The translations under genes and the position numbers were made by a program. Shown piece by piece: positions 1-6,161 of a DNA stretch of 13,662 bases (positions are counted from its first letter, which is position 1; each line of letters opens with the position of its first letter). The stretch is from Halobacteriales archaeon (GTDB lineage Archaea; Halobacteriota; Halobacteria; Halobacteriales; Hikarchaeaceae): contig JAPYRM010000003.1 in NCBI GenBank assembly GCA_029941175.1, forward strand, positions 1 to 13,662, in the 5' to 3' direction. The notes beneath the pieces are model-generated. The model saw only the letters and a program-made list of their open reading frames with translations, was not told where the DNA came from and made no database searches.

Positions 1-533
1 CCCAAGATATAGATATACCTATAGTCACCGTTGCAGTTCACAGGTCCTCAAAATGGCCAAAATTCGCTGTAGGTTCTTGTGCAAATATCAATCCAAATCA
101 GGCAGCCATAGGTGCCCTCTCTGAAGCATTACAGAATTGGATGGAATTGCGATCCATGGGGCCAGATATCGCAAAAAATCAACCATCTGCAATAGGAACT
201 TATTCCAATTTTCCAAAAGAGGCTCAATCTTTCGTAGAGTGCAGTGATTCCATCTCTTCCAATGATATCTCCGTTCCAACTTTCTCCGAATCCACCGAAG
301 AACTATCCTTCATCATGAACCACTTATATTCATTAGGTCTTCATACTTATTCTGTCAAACTCACTCCTCCTGATATAGCCATTTTAGGATTTGAAGCTGT
401 CCGTATACTTATCCCAAAAGCACAACCTCTCTTTTTCGGAAAATCCTTTTTCGGTGTTCGGGCACGAAAAGTTCCATCTTCACTCGGTAACTTTAGATCT
501 AGACTAGACCGCCCTCACCATCCATATCCCTAG
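1..533 (+). CDS. YcaO-family protein, C-terminal part (5' truncated by window edge)
   Basis: The reading frame is open from base 3 (no start in the window) and gives 176 residues before TAG. YcaO enzymes use ATP to activate peptide amides, making azolines or thioamides, and some archaeal members modify ribosomal or methyl-CoM reductase peptides. Visible here is the YcaO-type stretch AIGALSEALQNW (fragment residues 35-46), holding the Glu and Gln of the nucleotide-binding ExxQ helix. The tail has the conserved block ILIPKAQPLFFG followed by VRARKVPSSLG, and ends in RPHHPYP. A proline-rich C-terminus is a feature of cyclodehydratase YcaO proteins, where it lies in the active site. The substrate is unknown and no TfuA, E1-like partner or precursor peptide lies within the window. 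It converges on the DUF63 gene, and the two stop codons share one CTAG. Family assignment is fairly secure; the function is not. Confidence 0.8.
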   Translation, partial: QDIDIPIVTVAVHRSSKWPKFAVGSCANINPNQAAIGALSEALQNWMELRSMGPDIAKNQPSAIGTYSNFPKEAQSFVECSDSISSNDISVPTFSESTEELSFIMNHLYSLGLHTYSVKLTPPDIAILGFEAVRILIPKAQPLFFGKSFFGVRARKVPSSLGNFRSRLDRPHHPYP

Positions 534-1726
534 ATCCCAAGAACGGCTCTCAACATATCCCGCATTCCCGGGCCCAATCCTACTGCTATTATTACAATTA
601 AAAGCAAAATAGTCCAACTAGGATTCTCTTCCATTGTTTCCTTATCAAAAATATAAATCACTAAGAGTGCAGCACCTATCTTGACCACTAAAAATGGCCA
701 AGCTGTTCCTATCACATTTGTTACCCAATCCGGGAACTGGGATCCAATTTCTACTAGTCCTCTATTGATAGGATGTTTTGGCACTAGATTTTGCTGCATT
801 CCCCTTGTCAATTTATACGTCCAATCTATACCAACAACATTCGCAACACCATCCAAAATTTGAGACCACAATACAACTATCCCAATGTCACCTACTCCTT
901 CTATTATCGTATTCCCCTCTTGATTTATAGCCCGCCATAAAAATACTGTAACGATAGTTGTCATCACCAATACAACTAATGCTATTTCTAAATACAGATA
1001 GACGTGGGGCCACGAGAAAACAAGCCAACTCAAATACCCTAATATCACTCCCAAGAGTGCTACCCCAATAGCAACTAGCGCTTGCTCATACCTATCAACA
1101 ACTTCCATTCTCTCTAATTTTACAGAAGCTAGTATTGCCACTACAGTGACCAAAAACATAGTTCCATATATCACTGGACTTATCAATAGTATATTAAACG
1201 GATACTCAATCGTAGCTTCTATTCCTACTGGAACAATATCGTTCGCATCTTCTACAACCCTGAGCGCCCCTCCAAATAGCATATATGGAATTAATGAAAA
1301 AGCTAGTTTTTTATCTAGTTCAATCCCCATTCTTGATAACATTTTGGCCACTGCAAAAAGTAACAAAACTAGTATAATCGCATATCCAATTTCGGATATA
1401 TAAGTGTATCCTGGATATGCCACTATGCCCTCTACTTTTGAACACATATCTCCATATTGAACTACTTCAAACCCCCGAACCAGCTCATATCCATATTTCC
1501 AAGAAGTGGTATAAGTTCCTTTTACAGCACAAGCTGATCCCGTTGCATCTGCAAGTATTGGGCCCCAAAAATAATGCCAAAATGCATCATATATTGCCCC
1601 TCTGAATATTATGCAGGGTATCAACGCAATGGCAACTAAACCAATTTTAAATTCAACTGACCACGACCCTGCGTTTCTCAATACGATCGCAAGCAATTTT
1701 GATTTCCCATCTTCTGTAGGTTTCAT
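530..1726 (-). CDS. DUF63-family integral membrane protein
   Basis: A 398-residue polytopic membrane protein with an ATG start. I count about eight or nine hydrophobic spans, near residues 28-50, 108-130, 141-157, 178-202, 216-238, 241-265, 281-299, 338-360 and 371-386. A soluble loop around residues 60-105 contains two cysteines (66 and 95) that could form a disulfide. The sequence matches the archaeal DUF63 family through the segments HYFWGPILAD, GGALRVVEDAN, LDGVANVVGID and GLGPGMRDMLR; the last is almost the C-terminus, as usual in this family. DUF63 has no established function to my knowledge. Polar and charged residues inside spans (Arg156, Glu159, Asp160, Asp292) are conserved and suggest a channel, transporter or intramembrane enzyme, but that is inference. 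It appears monocistronic, with a possible TATA box about 25 bp upstream. Confidence 0.85.
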   Translation of the reverse strand: MKPTEDGKSKLLAIVLRNAGSWSVEFKIGLVAIALIPCIIFRGAIYDAFWHYFWGPILADATGSACAVKGTYTTSWKYGYELVRGFEVVQYGDMCSKVEGIVAYPGYTYISEIGYAIILVLLLFAVAKMLSRMGIELDKKLAFSLIPYMLFGGALRVVEDANDIVPVGIEATIEYPFNILLISPVIYGTMFLVTVVAILASVKLERMEVVDRYEQALVAIGVALLGVILGYLSWLVFSWPHVYLYLEIALVVLVMTTIVTVFLWRAINQEGNTIIEGVGDIGIVVLWSQILDGVANVVGIDWTYKLTRGMQQNLVPKHPINRGLVEIGSQFPDWVTNVIGTAWPFLVVKIGAALLVIYIFDKETMEENPSWTILLLIVIIAVGLGPGMRDMLRAVLGI

Positions 1727-1745
1727 AATAGTTCTACTTAGATAC

Positions 1746-1757
1746 TTTTATTTGATT
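1746..1757 (-). promoter_or_regulatory. Candidate TATA box for the DUF63 gene
   Basis: On the minus strand an AAATAAAAG-like box lies about 20-31 bp upstream of the ATG at 1726. This spacing fits an archaeal promoter giving a leaderless or nearly leaderless transcript, and no Shine-Dalgarno sequence precedes the start. The region is AT-rich in general, so the call rests on spacing. Confidence 0.35.
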
Positions 1758-1894
1758 TCAGTAAATATAAACCCGAAGTAATGATTTGAACCATGCAATT
1801 ATTGTTTGAATTATCAGCGGGTTTTGTAGTTGTCCGCCAGACGGTAAGGGACATAATATAACAGACGTGAGAAAAGAAAGGTCCTAAGAAGATA

Positions 1895-2104
1895 CTAATC
1901 CTCGTCAGATAATCGTTTTACGTTAGTTGCTTTAGGCCCTTTTTGGGCAACCTCAATATCAAACTCAACTCGGTCTCCTTCGGTTAAGTCGGGTCCTTCA
2001 ACATTGTATATGTTGACGTAGATATCTGATTCGGAATCGACATCAGTTGTTATGAACCCAAAACCTCTACTCTTATCAAAAAATTTAATTGTGCCAGTCG
2101 GCAT
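1895..2104 (-). CDS. Cold-shock-domain protein (CspA-like)
   Basis: A 69-residue single cold-shock domain, a small OB-fold that binds single-stranded RNA or DNA and usually acts as an RNA chaperone. The ATG at 2104 was chosen because the family starts right there (MPTGTIKFFD); a longer open frame upstream to 2191 has no family similarity. RNP1 is RGFGFI (residues 13-18), close to the classical KGFGFI. The usual VFVH/VFFH of RNP2 is replaced by IYVN (residues 28-31), so the RNA-stacking His is Asn. The C-terminal half, EGPDLTEGDRVEFDI then QKGPKATNV, is the typical haloarchaeal pattern. A T-rich minus-strand stretch (CTTTCTTTTC, 1871-1880) follows the stop and could aid termination. The gene is read from a likely leaderless promoter just upstream. 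Confidence 0.9.
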   Translation of the reverse strand: MPTGTIKFFDKSRGFGFITTDVDSESDIYVNIYNVEGPDLTEGDRVEFDIEVAQKGPKATNVKRLSDED

Positions 2105-2123
2105 ATAATGACTGAAATGCCCC

Positions 2124-2135
2124 AGATAAAAAACG
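2124..2135 (-). promoter_or_regulatory. Candidate TATA box for the cold-shock gene
   Basis: The minus strand reads CGTTTTTTATCT here, centred about 26 bp upstream of the ATG at 2104. This is the expected distance for a TATA box in front of a leaderless transcript. No Shine-Dalgarno sequence is seen before the ATG, which agrees. Confidence 0.45.
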
Positions 2136-2222
2136 ACCTCGATCTTGCTATCCTTATTTGTCGAAAGAAAAACAGATGAAAACGATTGCATTTAGTCGAG
2201 GGATTCTGTACTTATTTGATAG

Positions 2223-2307
2223 TGGGGGGGACAGGATTCGAACCCGTGAACACCTACGTGAGCAGATCTTGAGTCTGCCGCCTTTGGCCTGGCTTGGCTA
2301 CCCCCCC
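2223..2307 (-). tRNA. tRNA-Leu (anticodon CAA)
   Basis: The 85-nt minus-strand sequence folds as a complete class II tRNA. The acceptor stem is seven G (2301-2307) against seven C (2224-2230), with discriminator A at 2223. The D stem is GCC/GGC with GG in the loop. The anticodon stem GCAGA/TCTGC holds the loop CTCAAGA, giving anticodon CAA, which reads UUG. A long variable arm of about 14 nt has a CAC/GTG stem, and the T arm is ACGGG-TTCGAAT-CCTGT. The long variable arm and A73 both fit leucine. No intron is present and the CCA end is not encoded. The body closely resembles haloarchaeal tRNA-Leu(CAA), but the acceptor stem is an unusual pure G:C homopolymer. Confidence 0.97.
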
Positions 2308-2340
2308 TCAACTTTTTGGTCAGAACATCCTCTTTCTGTC

Positions 2341-2350
2341 CATTTATCTA
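2341..2350 (-). promoter_or_regulatory. Candidate TATA box for tRNA-Leu
   Basis: On the minus strand TAGATAAATG lies 34-43 bp upstream of the mature tRNA 5' end. This would place a transcription start a few bases before the tRNA, as is common for archaeal tRNA genes. An identical 10-mer lies 34 bp further upstream. Confidence 0.4.
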
Positions 2351-2384
2351 GTTCGCTTTATGACTTTATGACTTCATTTATCTA
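2341..2384. repeat. Short direct repeats upstream of tRNA-Leu
   Basis: On the plus strand the 10-mer CATTTATCTA occurs at 2341-2350 and exactly again at 2375-2384. Between the copies, CTTTATGA occurs twice in tandem (2356-2363 and 2364-2371), followed by the partial copy CTTCAT. On the minus strand the 10-mers look like two TATA elements in front of the tRNA gene. They could be duplicated promoter elements or chance repeats in AT-rich DNA. Confidence 0.5.
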
Positions 2385-2633
2385 ACCTTTCCGAAACTAT
2401 CCCCATCTCCGGCTACAAAGACATCTTGAATTTGTTCAGCAAAGAGAAAACGATGACAAACCCCTCAAATATCTCAACACAAATTATTCAGTACCCGTAA
2501 TGACTAGACAGGAAATAAATATAGTTCTGCCCTCCGTTCTGGATATTCGCACAGAAAACGACTGTTTTCACACCGCCACTTATCTCGATTGAAAAAGAGT
2601 TTTACCATTGGATTCACCACTATCAAGCTAGCT

Positions 2634-3593
2634 ATGGTTTCACACGGTTATGTTCTTCCCACTCGTGGTATCGTAATGCAAAGTGGCTCTCCTTTATCTC
2701 TCTCCTCTAATACTGCAACTTTACTAACTTTAGCTTCTCATGCTGAATCATTAAATTTTTCATCTCTATGGGTCGGCGATAGTATTCTCACACGCCATCG
2801 ATTGGAACCCCTCACTACACTCGCCTCCATCGCAACGTTGACAAAAAAAGTCCAAATCGGAACTGCAATCTATTTACTGCACTTGCGTCACCCAGTTCAT
2901 GTTGCACACGCAACTGCTACTCTTGATCAATTATCTAATGGTAGATTTATTTTTGGAGTTGGTGTCGGCACTTCACATGAGTCCACAATAAACGAAAGTA
3001 GGAATCTAGGTGTCCCCTTCTCCGAACGTGGGGCCATTCTTAACGAGTCTCTCGATGTGATTAGAAAATTATGGCGCGGAGAAAATGTTAGTTCCACTGG
3101 ATTCTACCCTTTCCACAACGCCCACCTCGACGTTCCTCCCACTCGAGAACCTCCCATATATATGGCAACCACTAAGTTCAATCCACAATCTGGTTTTTCA
3201 AATTCAATCCAAAATCGAATAGAACAACACGCCGATGGCTTAATGCCCCAAACAAGTCCTTCCAAATACTCCCGTATAATCTCTCATGCTCGAAATTTAG
3301 TAGAAAAATCAGAGAGGTCCTCTTCGCTCATTGCAACTAACTATACTGATGTCGTGATTGCATCCAGTGAGGAAGAGGCATTTTCTCAAGCTAGAGAATA
3401 CATAAGTTCTTACTATCCTTGGTCCATTTCAGATGCCCATCTAAAAGAAGTTGGAGTTTTCGGTCCTCCCGAAACGGTCACAAAAAAAATACACTCATTC
3501 ATTGAAGCCGGAGTCGAACATTTCATAGTCCGATTCCCGACATTTGATCAAAAAAATCAACTAGATCTATACTCAGACTTATTTGATTTATAA
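2634..3593 (+). CDS. LLM-class (luciferase-like) F420- or flavin-dependent oxidoreductase
   Basis: A 319-residue TIM-barrel enzyme of the bacterial luciferase-like/F420-dependent group, which includes F420 reductases and flavin monooxygenases; the substrate cannot be read from sequence. Family signals are GYVLPTRG at the N-terminus, SLWVGDS (residues 44-50), LEPLTTLA (58-65), VQIGTAIYLLHLRHPVHVAH (73-92), the core motif TLDQLSNGRFIFGVGVG (96-112), ERGAILNESLDVIRKLW and the terminal VFGPPETV...GVEHFIVRF. The ATG at 2634 was chosen because homology begins at GYVLP; a TTG at 2589 in the same frame would add 15 unlike residues. The protein resembles haloarchaeal members that carry the same LDQLS and HADG blocks. 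It overlaps the convergent cyclase gene by 6 bp. Haloarchaea make F420, so F420 is the likelier cofactor, but this is inference. Confidence 0.88.
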   Translation: MVSHGYVLPTRGIVMQSGSPLSLSSNTATLLTLASHAESLNFSSLWVGDSILTRHRLEPLTTLASIATLTKKVQIGTAIYLLHLRHPVHVAHATATLDQLSNGRFIFGVGVGTSHESTINESRNLGVPFSERGAILNESLDVIRKLWRGENVSSTGFYPFHNAHLDVPPTREPPIYMATTKFNPQSGFSNSIQNRIEQHADGLMPQTSPSKYSRIISHARNLVEKSERSSSLIATNYTDVVIASSEEEAFSQAREYISSYYPWSISDAHLKEVGVFGPPETVTKKIHSFIEAGVEHFIVRFPTFDQKNQLDLYSDLFDL

Positions 3594-4250
3594 AGCTCGT
3601 GCGACCACACGTGTAGGTGTGCCTTCAAATCCTTTCACTAACATAGGGAAACACCCAATCCAAATACTCTCATACCCGGCTATTTCTTCTATATTACAAA
3701 TATATTCAACCACTGGGATATCTGCTCCCAAAAGTGCTTTATGAACCGGCCGATCTGGCTCTCCTGGAACTGCTTCGGTGAGAAAATCATTTACTATCAG
3801 TTCCACTTCTCGCTCAATAAGCCATTCCGCCGCATCAAGAGTAATATCTGAAGCTTCCTTGAAAAAGTTACCTGTAAAAAATTTATCATCAACGTCCCCT
3901 GTCACCATTACAACTTTGTCTTTTTTCTCAATTTCGTTCGCATGACTGTCTAATATATTGGCCGTGATCGATTCCCCCTTATATTTTCTAAGATCTATCA
4001 CTTTTGCAGGGCCTACTAATTCCTCAAATGTCAATTCATCTACGGTCCTCCCATCTGGGATAAAGTGATAAGGTGCATCTATATGCGTACCTTGGTGTGT
4101 ATTCGCAGAATAGTAGTGCATTAACGCGCCTCCATCCTTGTCGTGCCCTCCCCATTGTTCATATTCAAACCCCGGATAACCTGGAAACGATGGGAGTTCC
4201 TTTCCCATTGGGACTGTAAGATCTATCATATCAGTTGTAAGAAAATCCAT
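3588..4250 (-). CDS. Cyclase-family metal-dependent hydrolase (kynurenine formamidase-like)
   Basis: A 220-residue protein of the cyclase family (PF04199 type), whose members include kynurenine formamidase, isatin hydrolase and polyketide cyclase-like proteins. The defining metal-binding motif HxGTHxDAPxHF is present as HQGTHIDAPYHF (residues 52-63). DLTVPMGKELPSFPGYPGFE at the N-terminus is also typical. The ATG at 4250 is used; a TTG at 4256 adds two residues, and an ATG at 4229 (MIDLTVP) is an equally credible shorter start. The gene lies 22 bp downstream of the EamA transporter on the same strand, so both are probably co-transcribed, suggesting uptake or export of a substrate or product. 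No tryptophan-catabolism genes are nearby, so kynurenine formamidase is only one option. Confidence 0.85.
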   Translation of the reverse strand: MDFLTTDMIDLTVPMGKELPSFPGYPGFEYEQWGGHDKDGGALMHYYSANTHQGTHIDAPYHFIPDGRTVDELTFEELVGPAKVIDLRKYKGESITANILDSHANEIEKKDKVVMVTGDVDDKFFTGNFFKEASDITLDAAEWLIEREVELIVNDFLTEAVPGEPDRPVHKALLGADIPVVEYICNIEEIAGYESIWIGCFPMLVKGFEGTPTRVVARAL

Positions 4251-4272
4251 CTGCAAAACATTTCTGTTTTCT

Positions 4273-5175
4273 TCACGCCATTGTGGTTATCATTATAGCT
4301 GCACCAATCATCACCAAAACTCCTACTATCAATCTCCACGAAATGCGCTCTATGTCTTGTATCCATATATATGACATGATCACAACAAATAAAGGACTTG
4401 TCTGGAGAATGGGGGCCACAAAAGTTACTGGTGCCCTCGCTATTGCCTCGTAGTAAAAAACCATCATAGATGTATTGGCCAATCCTGTCCAAATATACCA
4501 CTTGAATAGCTTCCATTCTTGTATGACATTACCGATTTTTGGTAACTCCTTTTTCCATAAAAAGTAAAGTGAAAACCCAACTAGAGCAACAAGTACTTTT
4601 ATGCTAACTCCTACTTGAGGCGGGGTCCCTTCTAACACTCCAACTCTAGCAAAATTTGGCTCAAAACCAAAACATATAGCAGCAGCGATAGGGTATATCA
4701 AATTCCTAGTTTTTCCTATTATATCCTCATTGGATTTATTTCTTAACATCTCCCACATAATGATCCACACCCCCATTACCACTGCAACAATGGCTATTAG
4801 GTGAATCAAAGTCGGCGATTCTCCCAATACTAGTACGGCAATAATTGTGGCAAATATCGGCATTGTGGCTTTAATACTATCTCCCCGACTTGCACCAACC
4901 TTTTCGATACCTTTAAAATAAAAGACTCTGCCAGTCAACGTCCCTGCTAACCCCGCTCCAATAAACGCCCACAGAGAAGTCAAGGTTATGCCATAATCTG
5001 GATAATGCATAATCGCGGCTGCCGGAACGATAATTATTACATTCAGAAATAGACTTACTAAAACGGCAGTAAACGAGTCTCCACCCATTTTCGTAACTAT
5101 CCTTACAAAAATAGCCATAAAAGCAATTGATATTCCCGCTATCAGCGCAAATAACATGCCCAAAGACACGCTCAT
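4273..5175 (-). CDS. EamA/DMT-superfamily transporter
   Basis: A 300-residue inner-membrane protein with about ten hydrophobic spans in two repeats of five, the layout of the drug/metabolite transporter superfamily. The first EamA repeat shows GMLFALIAGISIAFMAIFVR near the start, then ASRGDSIKATMPIFATIIAV and LGESPTLIHLIA, a typical EamA end (small residues plus LGE). The second repeat ends with ARAPVTFVAPILQTSPLFVV and SYIWIQDIERISW. The ATG at 5175 is preferred over the TTG at 5178. Known relatives export amino acids, nucleosides, polyamines or drugs, and the substrate here cannot be inferred. It sits 81 bp downstream of the uS10/mL48 gene and immediately upstream of the cyclase-family gene, all on the minus strand. 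Confidence 0.88.
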   Translation of the reverse strand: MSVSLGMLFALIAGISIAFMAIFVRIVTKMGGDSFTAVLVSLFLNVIIIVPAAAIMHYPDYGITLTSLWAFIGAGLAGTLTGRVFYFKGIEKVGASRGDSIKATMPIFATIIAVLVLGESPTLIHLIAIVAVVMGVWIIMWEMLRNKSNEDIIGKTRNLIYPIAAAICFGFEPNFARVGVLEGTPPQVGVSIKVLVALVGFSLYFLWKKELPKIGNVIQEWKLFKWYIWTGLANTSMMVFYYEAIARAPVTFVAPILQTSPLFVVIMSYIWIQDIERISWRLIVGVLVMIGAAIMITTMA

Positions 5176-5256
5176 CAACCTACTAGTCCTTTACTAGAAC
5201 GTCACTATTCCGAAACGGTCCCTCTTATTTTTTTCTCACTATCTCAACCAATCTAA

Positions 5257-5580
5257 CTATTTTTTCATCCCCACTTGCAAAACTTCAACTTCAACGTGTA
5301 CTCCTTTTGGAAAATCTACGTCTGTAATCCTTCGTATGGATTCATCATGCCCTGATATCTCCATCCACCGCTCATACACGTTATACTCCCAGGAGGGAAA
5401 TTTCCTTTCTATGTCATCCATTCTTCTATATTGAGGGGCCCGGTAAGTTTGAGGTGGCGGTGTATGCGGTCCTCTTACCCTTATCCCCTTTTTCTCTGCA
5501 GAACGCTTGAGGGTCTCCATCGTTTTATCCAAAGAATTTCTATCTCCACTTCTTAGTGTGAGTCTAGTTACAAACGTCAT
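5257..5580 (-). CDS. uS10/mL48-family protein (ribosomal protein S10 paralogue)
   Basis: A 107-residue protein with the ribosomal protein S10 fold pattern: an N-terminal beta strand (MTFVTRLTLRSGD), a helix with LDKTMETLKRSAEKKGIRV, the loop GPHTPPPQTYRAPQYRRM, and a C-terminal strand (VHVEVEVLQVG). The family's GP-x-PxPP-type loop and the central WEYNVYERWMEISGHDESIR match the S10-like proteins annotated in haloarchaea as uS10/mL48. It differs from the canonical archaeal uS10, which is normally shorter at its N-terminus and encoded beside elongation factor 1-alpha; no such neighbour is here. Thus it is probably a second S10-like protein rather than the ribosomal uS10 itself. It may bind RNA or an assembly intermediate, but its role is not established. 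It is divergent from the Nudix gene. Confidence 0.75.
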   Translation of the reverse strand: MTFVTRLTLRSGDRNSLDKTMETLKRSAEKKGIRVRGPHTPPPQTYRAPQYRRMDDIERKFPSWEYNVYERWMEISGHDESIRRITDVDFPKGVHVEVEVLQVGMKK

Positions 5581-5667
5581 ATTCTTACCATATCGAGGAT
5601 CTCCTAAGCCGTAAATTTACCTTATTCATCCCGATATTTTGAAATAACCTCGAATTTACTATACACC
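5581..5667. promoter_or_regulatory. Divergent promoter region, uS10/mL48 and Nudix genes
   Basis: These 87 bp must hold both promoters. The perfect palindrome GTAAATTTAC (5611-5620) lies 31-40 bp upstream of the uS10/mL48 ATG and could be its TATA element. ATATTTTGAAATA (5634-5646) lies about 22-34 bp upstream of the Nudix ATG. AATTTAC recurs at 5653-5659. No Shine-Dalgarno sequence precedes either start, which suggests leaderless transcripts. Confidence 0.4.
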
Positions 5668-6090
5668 ATGATAGAAGCGGTTAGCGCTGGGGCTATAATT
5701 TATCGAGATAAACCCGGCAAACGAGAATACCTATTATTAAAGAGTAGGGCTGGTGACTGGGAATTCCCAAAAGGCGGCGTGGAAGGGAATGAAGAACTTC
5801 AACAAACTGCAATACGAGAAGTCAAAGAGGAATCTGGACTTTCTAATTTTAAACTTTTAGATGGGTTCCGCGAAGAGTATAATTATTTTTTCCAAGCAAG
5901 TGGTTCCACTATCCACAAAACCGTTCATCTATTCGTTGCAAAATCGTTCGATTCTAAAGCAGGCATTTCCAACGAACATTCCGACCTCCAATGGCGCGAT
6001 TATGTCCAAGCAATCAATACAATTAATCATGATGGTCCCCGTGAAATTCTTGAGCATGCAAATCAATTTTTAATAGATTCTGGATATTAA
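5668..6090 (+). CDS. Nudix hydrolase, Ap4A-hydrolase-like
   Basis: A 140-residue Nudix protein with a perfect Nudix box GX5EX7REUXEEXGU at residues 36-58 (REVKEESGL at 50-58), which binds the metal and catalyses diphosphate hydrolysis. The preceding DWEFPKGG and the starting SAGAIIYR pattern resemble the bis(5'-nucleosyl)-tetraphosphatase (asymmetrical) subgroup, which cleaves Ap4A-type dinucleotides. The family also includes RNA-cap and dNTP hydrolases, so substrate is inferred. The ATG at 5668 is 6 bp after an ACTATA stretch, and MIEAVSAGAIIYR is the normal family start, so I accept it. It is followed on the same strand by the TFS-like gene after a 71-bp gap holding T-runs, and is divergent from the uS10/mL48 gene. 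Confidence 0.9.
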   Translation: MIEAVSAGAIIYRDKPGKREYLLLKSRAGDWEFPKGGVEGNEELQQTAIREVKEESGLSNFKLLDGFREEYNYFFQASGSTIHKTVHLFVAKSFDSKAGISNEHSDLQWRDYVQAINTINHDGPREILEHANQFLIDSGY

Positions 6091-6116
6091 TTTTCTTCTT
6101 CTCTCTCGATTTTTTT
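6091..6116 (+). terminator. T-rich putative terminator after the Nudix gene
   Basis: Right after the stop codon come TTTTCTTCTT and then seven consecutive T at 6110-6116. Archaeal RNA polymerase terminates at such oligo-T tracts without needing a hairpin. The last tract runs into TTTTTTAAGT (6111-6120), which could also serve as the TATA box of the following TFS-like gene, 42-51 bp before its ATG. Confidence 0.4.
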
Positions 6117-6161
6117 AAGTACTCAGATGAACTCAGATACTCCCTAGTATATTTCCTCACC

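Larger units (their letters stand above)
2308..2633. other. 326-bp intergenic region, no supported gene
   Basis: This gap between tRNA-Leu and the LLM gene holds the short repeats near the tRNA end, plus weak coding signals only. On the plus strand, two tiny frames of 15 and 30 codons (2453-2500 and 2500-2592) overlap at a TAATG. On the minus strand there is a 34-codon frame (2504-2608). None has a recognisable motif or a Shine-Dalgarno sequence, and their sizes are expected by chance. The LLM promoter should lie in the last 60 bp; GTTTTACC near 2599-2606 is a possible box. I see no C/D-box motif pair or strong hairpin. Confidence 0.6.

Noticed and set aside
2105..2191. N-terminal extension of the cold-shock frame
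   Set aside because: The added 29 residues have no cold-shock similarity, cover the TATA-like box, and homology starts exactly at the ATG at 2104.
2453..2608. Tiny frames in the gap before the LLM gene (15 and 30 codons on +, 34 codons on -)
   Set aside because: No motif, no Shine-Dalgarno sequence, and sizes expected by chance.
2589..2633. TTG start extending the LLM protein
   Set aside because: Family similarity starts at GYVLPTRG after the ATG at 2634, and no Shine-Dalgarno sequence precedes the TTG.
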